From contig NZ_CP139559.1 in the NCBI RefSeq assembly GCF_034263275.1, positions 4,650,001-4,714,000 on the forward strand: a DNA stretch of 64,000 nucleotides. The letters run 5' to 3'. This document shows, in pieces, positions 17,647-27,281 of the stretch. The stretch is from Mucilaginibacter sp. cycad4. GTDB taxonomy: Bacteria; Bacteroidota; Bacteroidia; Sphingobacteriales; Sphingobacteriaceae. A program made the position numbers and the translations under genes. The notes under the pieces are model-generated. The model had not been told where the DNA came from and made no database searches. It was given only the letters and a program-made list of their open reading frames with translations. Within the stretch, counting starts at the first letter, position 1. Every line of letters starts with the position of its first letter.

Positions 17647-19026
17647 TTACTTAGCTGCAAAAAATGAAGCCGCGTTTACTGTTTTGTTTAACTCAGGCGC
17701 TATGATCAAACCGGCAGCATAAGGCTTGCCAATTACGTAAGTCTCCAGATATTTTTTGATATCGGCCCGGGTAACTTTCTGATAGTTGGCATCCAGGTCG
17801 GTATAAAAATTAAACGAGGTGCTGCACCACTGGTAGCTGATCTGGCTTGGCAGCGATGATGGCTTTTCTTTGGCATGAATATCATTACGGTGCAGGATAG
17901 CTTTAGCCGTAGCCATTTGCTCGTCGGTAAAATAGTCGGCCTTATTCCACATGCTTACCTGGTTCATCAGTTCGGTATAGCATTCTTTCAGCTTATTAGG
18001 GTTAGGCACTACAAATATGTCGATAGGGCCCACATAACGGCTGGTAGTATAATTTACATAAACACCGCTGGCCAAACCTTTGTCAACCAACGCCTGCTGT
18101 AATTTAGACGAGTTTAAACCCACAATGGTCGAAAACACATCGGCAGCAACAGTTCCTGCCGAATCTGTTGGATAAGACGGGCCTTGCCAGGTAAACTCCA
18201 TGTAAGGCGTTTGGGCAATGGTTGTTTCCTTAACAAAATACTCGGGCTTGGTTAAAGGCTTAAATGCCGGGATTGGGAATTTGGTTTGTGGGTCGAAACC
18301 GCTGTTGGCCCAGTCGCCAAAAATGCTTTCGGCAAGGGCAAAAGCGTTATCATGCTTAACATCGCCGCAAATAGTTAGCAAGCTGTTGTTAGGGAAGTAA
18401 TATTTATCCTTAATGATCATCATTTTTTCGGGTGTAGCCGTGTTGATCACTTCGTGGACACCGATAGGGTTTTTACGGGTGATGAGATCGCCCCAAAGCT
18501 TTTGCTGCATACCGTACCAAAGCTGGAAACCCGGGTCGCTTTCGGCACGCTGAAACTCGCCGTCAACCACAGGGCGCTCCTTCTTCATATCTTCCTCGCG
18601 GTAAATAGGGAAACGGATAGCCGCGTTCATGAATTTTAAACCGGCTTTAAGGCTATCTCTGTCAAAAGTGAAATAGTAATTTACGCGCTCGGTATTGGTG
18701 GTGCCATTCCAGATGGCGCCAAGCTCCTGCGTACGTTTTAAAAACTTCTCCTGAGTTGGATAATCCTTATTGGCTTTAAAAAACATGTGCTCAAAAAGGT
18801 GCGACAGGCCGCTGAACTCCGGCCCTTCGGTATAGGCACCGTTTTTTACAGCTATTTCAATGGTAGTTAAAGGCACTTTGCTGTTTTCAATAACCAGCAC
18901 ATCCAGGCCGTTTGGCAATGTTTTAAGGAAGTAGCCTTCGGGCAACCGGGTTTGAGCAGTAGCCATGCAGGCACTAAAAACCGCGGCCACGCTTAATGCA
19001 AAAATTTTGATAAAATTTCGGTTCAT
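17647..19026 (-). CDS. M16 family zinc metallopeptidase (catalytic subunit)
   Basis: Insulinase/processing-peptidase-like enzyme, 459 residues, with a signal peptide (FALSVAAVFSACMATAQ). The inverted zinc motif HLFEH is at 76-80 and the distal glutamates lie in the block ERPVVDGEFQRAESDPG. The partner gene immediately downstream lacks the motif, giving the active/inactive pair common in Bacteroidota and seen in mitochondrial MPP and bacterial SPH2681/2682-type dimers. Substrates are likely short or unfolded periplasmic peptides. Confidence 0.9.
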   Translation of the reverse strand: MNRNFIKIFALSVAAVFSACMATAQTRLPEGYFLKTLPNGLDVLVIENSKVPLTTIEIAVKNGAYTEGPEFSGLSHLFEHMFFKANKDYPTQEKFLKRTQELGAIWNGTTNTERVNYYFTFDRDSLKAGLKFMNAAIRFPIYREEDMKKERPVVDGEFQRAESDPGFQLWYGMQQKLWGDLITRKNPIGVHEVINTATPEKMMIIKDKYYFPNNSLLTICGDVKHDNAFALAESIFGDWANSGFDPQTKFPIPAFKPLTKPEYFVKETTIAQTPYMEFTWQGPSYPTDSAGTVAADVFSTIVGLNSSKLQQALVDKGLASGVYVNYTTSRYVGPIDIFVVPNPNKLKECYTELMNQVSMWNKADYFTDEQMATAKAILHRNDIHAKEKPSSLPSQISYQWCSTSFNFYTDLDANYQKVTRADIKKYLETYVIGKPYAAGLIIAPELNKTVNAASFFAAK

Positions 19027-19159
19027 ATATTTACAATATTTTTAACACTATAAATATATCGGTATAATCTCAAACAAGTGAATGATTTAACCGCTTATCC
19101 TTAATTTTTTAACACGAAATTAAGCCTGTGGTGATTTTGGCATATTTACAAACCGGCAA

Positions 19160-19858
19160 TTAAATACCAGCTTTAATACTATTATAAGGCAACCCCATGT
19201 CATGTGCAGCGTATTGGGTAAGCACGCTGTCTTTTATGGTAATATAATCACCAGCCTGGCTAACATGCAGCTTTTCAATGCCATCGCGATTATCCATAAG
19301 GGGAATGGTACGGGATACCACAGTGCCTGTGGTGTCAAGCTCAATAATATAAGTCTCTTTTTTACCGCCTGCCATATCAGTAAACGGAACAATAACAGTA
19401 TGATTATTATCATCAACAAACCTGCCTATAATATTTTTTCCGTCCAGATCGGCAGGATTTAAGCCAAGCAGGTATTTTGCTTTTTCGGGCGAGATACCCA
19501 ATATATTTAGCCTAACTGTGTTGCCATCGGCATCTTTAGTGGTATCCTGCATAGTAACTTTATCCCCTTGCGGGTAGCGGGCTACAGCATAAAAGGTATT
19601 AGCACCGGTACTTTTATCGTTATGACCGGGAAGCAAAAAGTTAAGCTGCAGGTTGCTCAGCTTCGCGCTGTCGGCCTTAATTTGTGAGGTGATGCTCAGC
19701 AGTTCGGCCCATTTAAGCCTGCCATCTATTTTAACGGTTAATTGGGTGGCAGTATCTGATTTGGTTACTCTTGATATGGTATAATGCGGTACGTTTTTCT
19801 TAGCGCAGCCAAAAGCCACAAGCATGATTATTAAGCAGAGAAAAATATTCTTGATCAT
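19160..19858 (-). CDS. Hypothetical lipoprotein
   Basis: A 232-residue protein beginning with a lipoprotein signal peptide (FLCLIIMLVAFGC, Cys about residue 18, followed by AKKN). The rest is soluble and mostly beta-strand in pattern, with no motif I recognise. It lies upstream of the M16 pair on the same strand but 133 nt away, so co-transcription is uncertain. The ATG at 19858 is well placed for the signal sequence. Confidence 0.65.
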   Translation of the reverse strand: MIKNIFLCLIIMLVAFGCAKKNVPHYTISRVTKSDTATQLTVKIDGRLKWAELLSITSQIKADSAKLSNLQLNFLLPGHNDKSTGANTFYAVARYPQGDKVTMQDTTKDADGNTVRLNILGISPEKAKYLLGLNPADLDGKNIIGRFVDDNNHTVIVPFTDMAGGKKETYIIELDTTGTVVSRTIPLMDNRDGIEKLHVSQAGDYITIKDSVLTQYAAHDMGLPYNSIKAGI

Positions 19859-20009
19859 GTAGCAAAGGTAAACCGTTGATTTGAATTTGAGGGTGGTGAT
19901 TTTTGATTACATTGATTTCGCTGATTTTTTGCCCCGGTTATAATATCGGTACGCGTCGACACTGATCACGGAAAAACAGGCTAAGCCGAAGTAATCAAAT
20001 ACATTTAAG

Positions 20010-21974
20010 CTACCTCAGCAAGGTTACATGCCCTTTTTGAACTTCAACTTGTCCATCGCCCATGGTATAGTTGCACAACCAGTAGTAAACGCCTGTAGGC
20101 ACGGGTTTCCCGTTATAATTCCCATTCCAACCATCATATATACTTTCCGACTCAAATAGCTGCTGGCCCAGCCGATTATAAACGGTGAGTTTATACGCTA
20201 TGGGATTACTGCTTTGATTAGGCCTGAATAAATCGTTTGCACCATCTCCGTTGGGTGTAAAAGTATTAAAAAACGTAACCGGCTCACATGGATCCTGCAT
20301 TATCGTAATATCCAATTCGGTAATGATACAACCTTGCTTATCCAGCAGTGTAAAATGGTTAGTGCCGGCGCTAAGGCCCCTTATTGGTTCATCGGGTGTA
20401 TAATTTTGGTTACCATGCTTAACAGAGCCGACCGCTATACCTTCTACATAGGCGTTAAACTTTACCTGCCCGGCTAATGTGCAAATTGCGTTTTTAGCAG
20501 TATATGCTACATACGGCCTGATCAAACTAAAATCGGGCACGATAACTTGTGTTTCAATCCTTGCCCCCCCAGATGAAGCTATGACTAATTGATAGGTACC
20601 CGGTAGCATCCTGTTAAAAACACCAGTGGTATTGCTTATACCGTTTAAGCTGTACGTATAATTATCCGGATGATCTGCTGTGAGCACCGTGACACTTGCT
20701 TCGCCGTAAAAATCGCATTCGGGTTTGATGACAATGTCATTTACAACAATTGGCGGGCATACATCCTGTACAAGGGTACAATCTTTTTCGTAAAGCAAAC
20801 AGCCGCTTTGTGTTAAAACCGAAAAGTGGTAAACACCCGGGATTAAATCTGTAAAAACATGGTCAATGGAGTAAAGCGCATTGTTATACCTTACCCGGTA
20901 CAACGCTTTATCGGCGTTTGTTTCCAATTTAATCGAGCCCGCAATATCACATACGGGATTTGTTGTATTAAAAGTAACAACGGGGTCTTGTAGCGAAAAA
21001 TCAGGAATAGTAAATGGAGATATTTTAGGCTCTTCACCGCCATTTGATGTAATAGTAACCTTGTAATTACCAGGAGGCAGGTTATCGAAAATACCGGTGG
21101 TGTTACTTTCTCCGGTATTAAGTTTGTAGGTATATTGATTCCCATGCGGGGCGCAAATAATTTCGGCCCGCCCTTTATTCACCACATTGCACTCCCGCGT
21201 TACATCGATGCTTTGAAGCTTAATTACCGGTATTTCACCCGTTTCAACAGTACTGCCGGCATCATAAACAACATAAGACACCGAACCGGCAGTACCTTTT
21301 ATGAGCATATTTTTCAGATCGAGCTCTATAAGCTCCGACCTGTTATTGTTTACATCAATAGCATATACCGTTACGGCCCCCCTGGAAGCTACCGATGTTA
21401 AACCATATACAACCCGGTCTGTAATAGGTATAACTAATTTACTTTGAGACAGATCATCGAGGGAAACTTCAACAATGCCGTTATAACTTGCCATATATAG
21501 CTTATCGTTATAGAATACAAGATCGCCAGAAGCCCCGTACGGCATAATTCCCAGGTTAACAAGCACAGGATTTTTAGGATCGAGTTTGTACAGCGAGTTC
21601 GAGTTGGCCATGTACAGGATCCCGTTTTTATCAACCGTCATTGAATTTACGGGGGGCACCGACGCCAAATACTGGCAATTAGTTACCTGGGGGGCATTAC
21701 CTCCGGTTATATCAGCTACACTCAATCCACCGAAAGCCGAGGTATAATAGATCTTATTTCCCCAAAGTGCAATTGAAAAGTAACCCGACCCACAGCCGCT
21801 AACATTTTTAGAAACCGGCCCGTTAGATGTAATGGTTACTTGCTGTAAAATTCCCTGGTCGGTAGCGGCATAAAACTGCTGTCCATACACTTTAACAAAA
21901 GTTAAAAGTATAACACTAAACAGCAATGCAGCTCTTTTTAGTAAAAGGTTCAAGTTGATGATATGTTCAGGCAC
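20010..21974 (-). CDS. T9SS type-B sorting domain protein (gliding-motility-associated C-terminal domain)
   Basis: A 654-residue secreted surface protein. After a signal peptide (LLLKRAALLFSVILLTFVKV) come beta-propeller-like strands (residues 30-240), then two tandem modules of about 160 residues. Each module has a short TYxLN...NTTGxF...LPGxYxxxI stretch and a PDFSL(Q/I) link. It ends in the type-B CTD: FNTFTPNGDGANDLF, LTVYNRLGQQLFES, YDGWNGNYNGKPVPTGVYYW. The CTD directs export through the type IX system. The modules look adhesin-like, but the ligand is unknown. Confidence 0.88.
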   Translation of the reverse strand: MPEHIINLNLLLKRAALLFSVILLTFVKVYGQQFYAATDQGILQQVTITSNGPVSKNVSGCGSGYFSIALWGNKIYYTSAFGGLSVADITGGNAPQVTNCQYLASVPPVNSMTVDKNGILYMANSNSLYKLDPKNPVLVNLGIMPYGASGDLVFYNDKLYMASYNGIVEVSLDDLSQSKLVIPITDRVVYGLTSVASRGAVTVYAIDVNNNRSELIELDLKNMLIKGTAGSVSYVVYDAGSTVETGEIPVIKLQSIDVTRECNVVNKGRAEIICAPHGNQYTYKLNTGESNTTGIFDNLPPGNYKVTITSNGGEEPKISPFTIPDFSLQDPVVTFNTTNPVCDIAGSIKLETNADKALYRVRYNNALYSIDHVFTDLIPGVYHFSVLTQSGCLLYEKDCTLVQDVCPPIVVNDIVIKPECDFYGEASVTVLTADHPDNYTYSLNGISNTTGVFNRMLPGTYQLVIASSGGARIETQVIVPDFSLIRPYVAYTAKNAICTLAGQVKFNAYVEGIAVGSVKHGNQNYTPDEPIRGLSAGTNHFTLLDKQGCIITELDITIMQDPCEPVTFFNTFTPNGDGANDLFRPNQSSNPIAYKLTVYNRLGQQLFESESIYDGWNGNYNGKPVPTGVYYWLCNYTMGDGQVEVQKGHVTLLR

Positions 21975-22042
21975 AATAGTAAACCAAATATACAGTATTA
22001 CTAATATCTACACCATATTAAGTGCAATTAATAATTAGCATA

Positions 22043-24493
22043 TTATAAGCTTATCCCCAGCCTTACTGCCGATTTTGCTTCGCTGCCTCCATTGTATGAT
22101 ACGCCATACATCAAACGGATATTAAGATATTGCAAACCGAAACCAAGTTCGGTATAATTTTTAAGCGCGGGGGTGTACAGGTAATTTACATCGACAATTT
22201 CCTGTAGTTTAAACTTGCGGATAAGCGGTATTTTATTGGTGATGAAACCCGAAAAGTTGTGTTCAAAATGCCCTTCAAGATATTTATCAGGCGTGCTGAA
22301 ATCGTAGTAATCCAATAGCAGGAAGCGGTTTAACCTTGGTTTATATGAAAGCACCTCGTTACCTGCAAAGTGAAAATAATCGGGAAAGAATACGTTTTTA
22401 GCATTCAGGGATTTACCGGCCCCTATAAAGAATGAGCTGCTACCATAAAAACCCATGCTGATATCCGCTTTGGAAACTTCAGCGCTGATCTTATCGTAAT
22501 TAACATCCGAGCCTAATACATTGCTGATGCCTTTAGTGTAGTTTAAACTGATGGTTGGATATTTGGATGGCAGATAGCGCCTGCCCGAGGGATAGGTTTC
22601 ATACTTGTCACTAAAATCATAACTGGCCTGCAAGTTTACGGTGAGCGACTGATTTTCGGCAAACAGCAGTGTGTTATGATCAGGATCCATTGGGTTATTG
22701 GATGTAAACTGGTGAGCATGCGGGTCAAAAACACTGAATGATGCCGTGTTTAGCAACGATTTACGATTAGCCCACTCAACCGATGCGCTGCCGCGCAAAC
22801 CACCGGTCACCCTGCCCGAAAGCAATGCAGATGCAAATTGCTTTTGATACAGTTTTTTAAAATTCTGCTGCGCAAGCAGGCTGTGAACTGTATTCACAAA
22901 GGCCGACATGGGAGCCTGGTTATTCAGGTCAACCACATCCGAACCTCCGCTCAAACCCAGCGTAAACCGTTGCAGTACCGGGATAGCCACACCCGCCGAA
23001 GCATTGAACAAATGATTGGAAAAACCATATCGCAGTTTGCCTTTCAGCATAAAATAACGGTTATTGACTGTATCCACCAGCTTACTGTATGATGCGCCAT
23101 AATCAATGGCCAAGCCCTCAACCGTGTTATAAAGCAAGGAGCCGACGATAGGATCATAGTGAAAATATTCCTTTTTATAGCGGTTACGTGTATTGATACC
23201 TGTAAACAGAAGGTTTACAGGTTTGAATTTATTATTGGCCTTATCAAGCGAGTCGAGGTACTCTTTTGATTCGCGCCTTTTGGCAAGCTTTTCTTTATTG
23301 CTGTAATCGGTGATCTCTTCGCCGGTAAGCGGAATAGGCCGGGCCTGGCTCCAATAAGCCGAATCTTTACCCGTACCTTTGGTAATCCGGAGAACTTCGT
23401 TAAAATCAGCTTTGTTTAGTGCAGGGTCGAGGTTATAGTTTTTATAGATCGAAATAAAGTAACCACCTAATTTAAATCCGAACAAACCTCCTGTAAATTC
23501 AAATTTAACAGAGGAAGTCATCCAAGTCTTTTCGCTCACCGGAAAAAACTGCTGATTAATTTTAAGGGTATCAACAAAATTGATGTTAGCCTTTTTGGTG
23601 ATATAAAGCTGCAGCCCGTAAATGCGCCAGCTATCATCCAAAATATAAATATAACCTTCAAAACATGGGTCGTGCGCCCGCTTTGGGATCACCTGGATCT
23701 TGTTAATTGTTTCACCGTTTTCAACCGAAGTGCCAATGTATTTGTAGTTATAATAAAACATGGCGTTGTCGGCTACCGGCGACACCAGCGGACGGTTGCT
23801 TATGCCCTGCCATGTTTCATAGTTCTGGTAAAAATTAACCGCCATATCCGATGCCCGGTTAAAGCTGAACGCACGGTTACGGCCCGATACTTTTGATGAT
23901 ACCTGCTCCTCATGCACCTTATCCGGCCTGATAAAACTATATTTTGATTCCGACTCAGAAAGATAAACTATCCCACGGCGGTTTGAATCGAGCCCGGCTT
24001 CACTGGTGGCCTTTTGCACATCAAAACCCATGAAAGTTTTTGGAGCAGCTAATAGCTTTTGCAAGCCTTTGATGTAGATATCGCAGGTATAGGCTTTAAC
24101 TTCGTTAAGATAGGTTTTTCGTGTTTTAATAGCCTTGCGCATAATGGCATAGGCAGGGTCTTCGCCGCCTGCATGCACGGTAACATCCTTAAGCTGGTAA
24201 GTTTCTGTTTGCAGGCTGATGTTTATGACCTGGTTAACAGTAAGATTAACAATTTTGCTTTGCTGGGCATAACCAACTGCCTTATATTGAATTTCCTGCC
24301 TGCCGCCATTTAAACGCAGCAGGTATGTTCCCTCACTGTTGGCAGATACCCCTGTAGTGGTATTTTTTATAAATACGGATGCAAAAGGAACAGGCTTACC
24401 TTCCTGGTTGATTATTTTACCGCTAATGCTGAATTGCTGGGCATATAAGGAAAGATTGAGTAGTAAAAATAACGCAACTAAGGCTGGCTTCAT
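22043..24493 (-). CDS. DUF5686 family outer-membrane protein with carboxypeptidase-like domain
   Basis: An 816-residue protein: signal peptide, then a CarboxypepD_reg-like domain (ISGKIINQEGKPVPFASVFI at about 23-42), then the DUF5686 region with a probable outer-membrane beta-barrel half ending in alternating strands (YLNIRLMYGVSYNG...). The early KNTTTGVSANSEGTYLLRL segment is the typical regulatory-like fold. The family is restricted mostly to Bacteroidota and has no settled function. It lies upstream of the T9SS cargo gene on the same strand (68 nt gap). Confidence 0.82.
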   Translation of the reverse strand: MKPALVALFLLLNLSLYAQQFSISGKIINQEGKPVPFASVFIKNTTTGVSANSEGTYLLRLNGGRQEIQYKAVGYAQQSKIVNLTVNQVINISLQTETYQLKDVTVHAGGEDPAYAIMRKAIKTRKTYLNEVKAYTCDIYIKGLQKLLAAPKTFMGFDVQKATSEAGLDSNRRGIVYLSESESKYSFIRPDKVHEEQVSSKVSGRNRAFSFNRASDMAVNFYQNYETWQGISNRPLVSPVADNAMFYYNYKYIGTSVENGETINKIQVIPKRAHDPCFEGYIYILDDSWRIYGLQLYITKKANINFVDTLKINQQFFPVSEKTWMTSSVKFEFTGGLFGFKLGGYFISIYKNYNLDPALNKADFNEVLRITKGTGKDSAYWSQARPIPLTGEEITDYSNKEKLAKRRESKEYLDSLDKANNKFKPVNLLFTGINTRNRYKKEYFHYDPIVGSLLYNTVEGLAIDYGASYSKLVDTVNNRYFMLKGKLRYGFSNHLFNASAGVAIPVLQRFTLGLSGGSDVVDLNNQAPMSAFVNTVHSLLAQQNFKKLYQKQFASALLSGRVTGGLRGSASVEWANRKSLLNTASFSVFDPHAHQFTSNNPMDPDHNTLLFAENQSLTVNLQASYDFSDKYETYPSGRRYLPSKYPTISLNYTKGISNVLGSDVNYDKISAEVSKADISMGFYGSSSFFIGAGKSLNAKNVFFPDYFHFAGNEVLSYKPRLNRFLLLDYYDFSTPDKYLEGHFEHNFSGFITNKIPLIRKFKLQEIVDVNYLYTPALKNYTELGFGLQYLNIRLMYGVSYNGGSEAKSAVRLGISL

Positions 24494-24562
24494 TTAGCAG
24501 ATGTTTATGCTAAGATGAAACTTATTAATTGATTGTTACAGTGCCGAATTGTTAAATAATGT

Positions 24563-24590
24563 AAAAAGGCAACCGGTTAGGATGCCTTTT
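24563..24590 (-). terminator. Terminator hairpin overlapping the end of the 76-residue gene
   Basis: On the minus strand AAAAGGCA and TGCCTTTTT pair around a 12-nt loop. The stop codon (24577-24579) lies inside the loop and the last Lys-Ala-Ser codons form the 5' arm. The T-run follows the 3' arm. Confidence 0.6.
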
Positions 24591-24807
24591 GCTTTGACGT
24601 GTCTTTACTGCCAAGAGGCGGATGTGGCTTATTTTTGATATTCCAATCCTTAATATCAACCAGGCCCGGCTTTGTTTGATAATGCGATTTGCTTTTAGGG
24701 CACCTGACAATAAAATTAGATTTAACCTGCTGAATAACCGGTCGCTCTCCACATTCCTTGCAGGGTTCACAAAAAATACTCGCTTGTATTTGTATAAATT
24801 TTTCCAT
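24577..24807 (-). CDS. Small hypothetical protein with zinc-ribbon-like cysteines
   Basis: A 76-residue protein with CEPCKECGERP at residues 13-23 and a distal FIVRCPKSKSHYQTKP, which could together form a four-cysteine/histidine metal site. The C-terminus is basic (GSKDTSKQKAS). The ATG start and the terminator at its end support a real gene over the alternative overlapping frame. I do not recognise a family. A DNA- or RNA-binding role is possible but unproven. Confidence 0.6.
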   Translation of the reverse strand: MEKFIQIQASIFCEPCKECGERPVIQQVKSNFIVRCPKSKSHYQTKPGLVDIKDWNIKNKPHPPLGSKDTSKQKAS

Positions 24808-24936
24808 AGTAAATTACTCGAACATTAGTACGTTTAATTAATTATGGGGTCCCTTTCGGTAGTACAAATAACGTAATTTCTGAGTCAAAAAATAAAAATT
24901 CCGCACCAATAAATAAAATAAACAAACCTGGAGTTT

Positions 24937-26949
24937 TTATTTTATCAGTTCTATCAGCTCATCATCACTAATAATCGGGATATTAAGTTTATTAGCCTTT
25001 TCCAGCTTTGCAGGCCCCATATTTTCGCCTGCAACCAGGTAATTAAGTTTGGCCGATATACTGCTCAATATCTTGCCGCCGTTTTGCTCAATGATATCTT
25101 TCAGCTCATCACGCGAAAAGTTCCCGAACGTTCCCGATATAATAAAGTTCATCCCGGCAAGTTTTTCACTGGCCAGTACAACTTCTTTTTCCTGGGCAAT
25201 AAATTTTAGGCCCTGCTCCCTTAGTTTTTGTATTTCCTGGCGATGGATATCACCCGCAAAATATTCGGTTATACTTTGCGCTATCCGTTCGCCTATCTCT
25301 TCGGCAGCCGTAAGTTCTTCAACCGATGCTTCCATTAATTTATCTATCGATTTAAAATGGAAGGCCAGCTTACGGGCAACGGTTTCGCCTACATAACGGA
25401 TGCCCAAACCAAACAGCACTTTTTCAAAAGGCATTTTTTTAGAGGCTTCAATACCATCAAGCATATTATTGATCGATTTTTCGCCAAAACGGCCCAATTG
25501 TTTCAATTCGGCAGCATGGGCATGCAGCTCATAGATATCGCTGATGTGGCTTATAAATCCTTTGCTGTATAAGGTTTCGATGGTTTCATCACCCAAACCA
25601 TCAATATTCATAGCCTTACGACCGATGAAATGCTGCATCTTCCCAACAATCTGAGGCGGGCAGCCTTCATCATTAGGGCAATAAAACGCGGCTTCACCTT
25701 CCTTGCGTTCAAGTGGTGTGTCGCAGGCAGGGCAGGTGGTACGGTAAACAACGGGCAATGCATCGGCCTTCCGTTTTTCGGGGTTTACGCTGATGATCTT
25801 GGGGATGATTTCACCGCCTTTTTCAACAAAAACGGTATCACCCTCATGCAAATCCAGGCGGATGATCTCATTAGCATTATGCAGCGTTGCCCGCTTTACC
25901 GTAGTACCGGCAAGCAGCACAGGTTTTAAGTTAGCTACCGGGGTAACTGCGCCGGTACGGCCCACCTGGTAAGTCACCTCAAGCAGTTCGGTCTCCACCC
26001 TCTCGGCCTTAAACTTGTAAGATATGGCCCAGCGCGGCGATTTGGCCGTGAAGCCAAGCTCCTGCTGCTGTGAGTAGTTATTTACTTTAATAACTATGCC
26101 GTCAATATCATAGCTCAGGTTAAAACGTTCCTTATCCCATTTATTAATGAACTCCAGTACGCAATTAATATCCGGGCAAAGCTCGCTATGCTCATTGGTA
26201 TGGAAGCCCCAGGTTTTAACAGCCTGCAGGCTTTCCCAATGGGTTTTAAATACAGTTTTTTCGGTGTATAAAAAGTAAAGGAAACAATCAAGCGGGCGTT
26301 TAGCTACCTCGGCCGAATCCTGCATTTTTACTGTACCCGACGCAAAATTGCGGGGGTTGGCATAAGGCACCTCTCCGCTTTCAATCCGTTCGTTATTCAA
26401 CCTGTCAAAAGCCTTGCGGTGCATGAACACTTCACCGCGGATATCAAAATAAGCCGGATAGCCTTCGCCATGCAGGCGCTTAGGGATGGTATGAATGGTT
26501 TTAATATTGGTGGTTACCTCGTCGCCCTGTACACCATCGCCGCGGGTAACGGCCCGTACCAGTTTACCGTCTTCATAAGTGAGGCTCATACTCAAACCAT
26601 CAAACTTAAGCTCACATACGTATTCAAAATTATCGCCAATCGCTTTGCGGATCCGCTGGTCAAAATCAAGCAGTTCCTGTTCATTATAGGTATTGCCTAA
26701 TGACAGCATCGGCCACCGGTGCCTGATGGTTACAAACTCCTTGGTAATATCCCCGCCTACCTTTTGCGTGGGCGAATCAGGGTCAGCAAAATCCGGGTAT
26801 TCTTTTTCGAGTTTGTTAAGCAACTCCAGTTTTTTATCAAAATCAAAATCAGAAATGGTTGGCATGGCCAGCACATAGTAATTGTAGTTATGCTGTTTAA
26901 GTTCGGCTGTTAATGCCTCTATTTGTTTTTTTGCTTCAGCTGATGACAT
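24937..26949 (-). CDS. ligA: NAD-dependent DNA ligase
   Basis: Seals nicks during replication and repair using NAD+. At 670 residues it is full length for the family. The adenylation lysine is K115 in CELKFDGLS (KxDG). The N-terminal Ia-type helices (LKQHNYNYYVL...SDFDFD), the OB fold, the C4 zinc finger (CPACDTP ... YCPNDEGCPPQ), helix-hairpin-helix repeats (LGRFGEKSINNML) and a C-terminal BRCT (ISGTFGNFSRDELKDII) occur in the standard order. The gene stands alone on the minus strand and is divergent from the TNT toxin gene. Confidence 0.97.
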   Translation of the reverse strand: MSSAEAKKQIEALTAELKQHNYNYYVLAMPTISDFDFDKKLELLNKLEKEYPDFADPDSPTQKVGGDITKEFVTIRHRWPMLSLGNTYNEQELLDFDQRIRKAIGDNFEYVCELKFDGLSMSLTYEDGKLVRAVTRGDGVQGDEVTTNIKTIHTIPKRLHGEGYPAYFDIRGEVFMHRKAFDRLNNERIESGEVPYANPRNFASGTVKMQDSAEVAKRPLDCFLYFLYTEKTVFKTHWESLQAVKTWGFHTNEHSELCPDINCVLEFINKWDKERFNLSYDIDGIVIKVNNYSQQQELGFTAKSPRWAISYKFKAERVETELLEVTYQVGRTGAVTPVANLKPVLLAGTTVKRATLHNANEIIRLDLHEGDTVFVEKGGEIIPKIISVNPEKRKADALPVVYRTTCPACDTPLERKEGEAAFYCPNDEGCPPQIVGKMQHFIGRKAMNIDGLGDETIETLYSKGFISHISDIYELHAHAAELKQLGRFGEKSINNMLDGIEASKKMPFEKVLFGLGIRYVGETVARKLAFHFKSIDKLMEASVEELTAAEEIGERIAQSITEYFAGDIHRQEIQKLREQGLKFIAQEKEVVLASEKLAGMNFIISGTFGNFSRDELKDIIEQNGGKILSSISAKLNYLVAGENMGPAKLEKANKLNIPIISDDELIELIK

Positions 26950-27281
26950 AGGTACGAAGGTAATAATTTCCTTTATTCCATTTTTTTACTGAGGTAAATA
27001 CCAGGAAAATCGTTTCTAAAATAATTCAATGTGTTGAAAAAACCGCAGTAAGAAATTTTCACACGAATTATTTTCCACAATTAATCGAATTACACGAATT
27101 TTTCAATTGCATAAATTTGAAATTAGTGTAATTCGATTATTTCGTAAAAATTTCATCATAAGCGATAACATTGGCTTGGGGTTATATGATATCGTATATA
27201 ATACCAATAAAATAAATATGATAAATCTCTTTCATAAACGCAGGGCACGTAGTAGATTTATCAAACAAAAAACTACATCGA
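26950..27281. promoter_or_regulatory. Divergent ligA/toxin intergenic region with long inverted repeat
   Basis: A gene-free 332-nt AT-rich region. AATCGAATTACAC (27083-27095) is repeated inverted as GTGTAATTCGATT (27126-27138), a 13-bp perfect match with a 30-nt spacer. Further related words (ACACGAATTA at 27061) flank it. It must contain promoters for both ligA and the toxin operon. The repeat could be an operator or a leader hairpin of the toxin transcript. Confidence 0.5.

Noticed and set aside
24552..24770. 72-codon frame overlapping the zinc-ribbon-like gene
   Set aside because: The alternative frame has the paired cysteines, a better start and a terminator that fits its stop.
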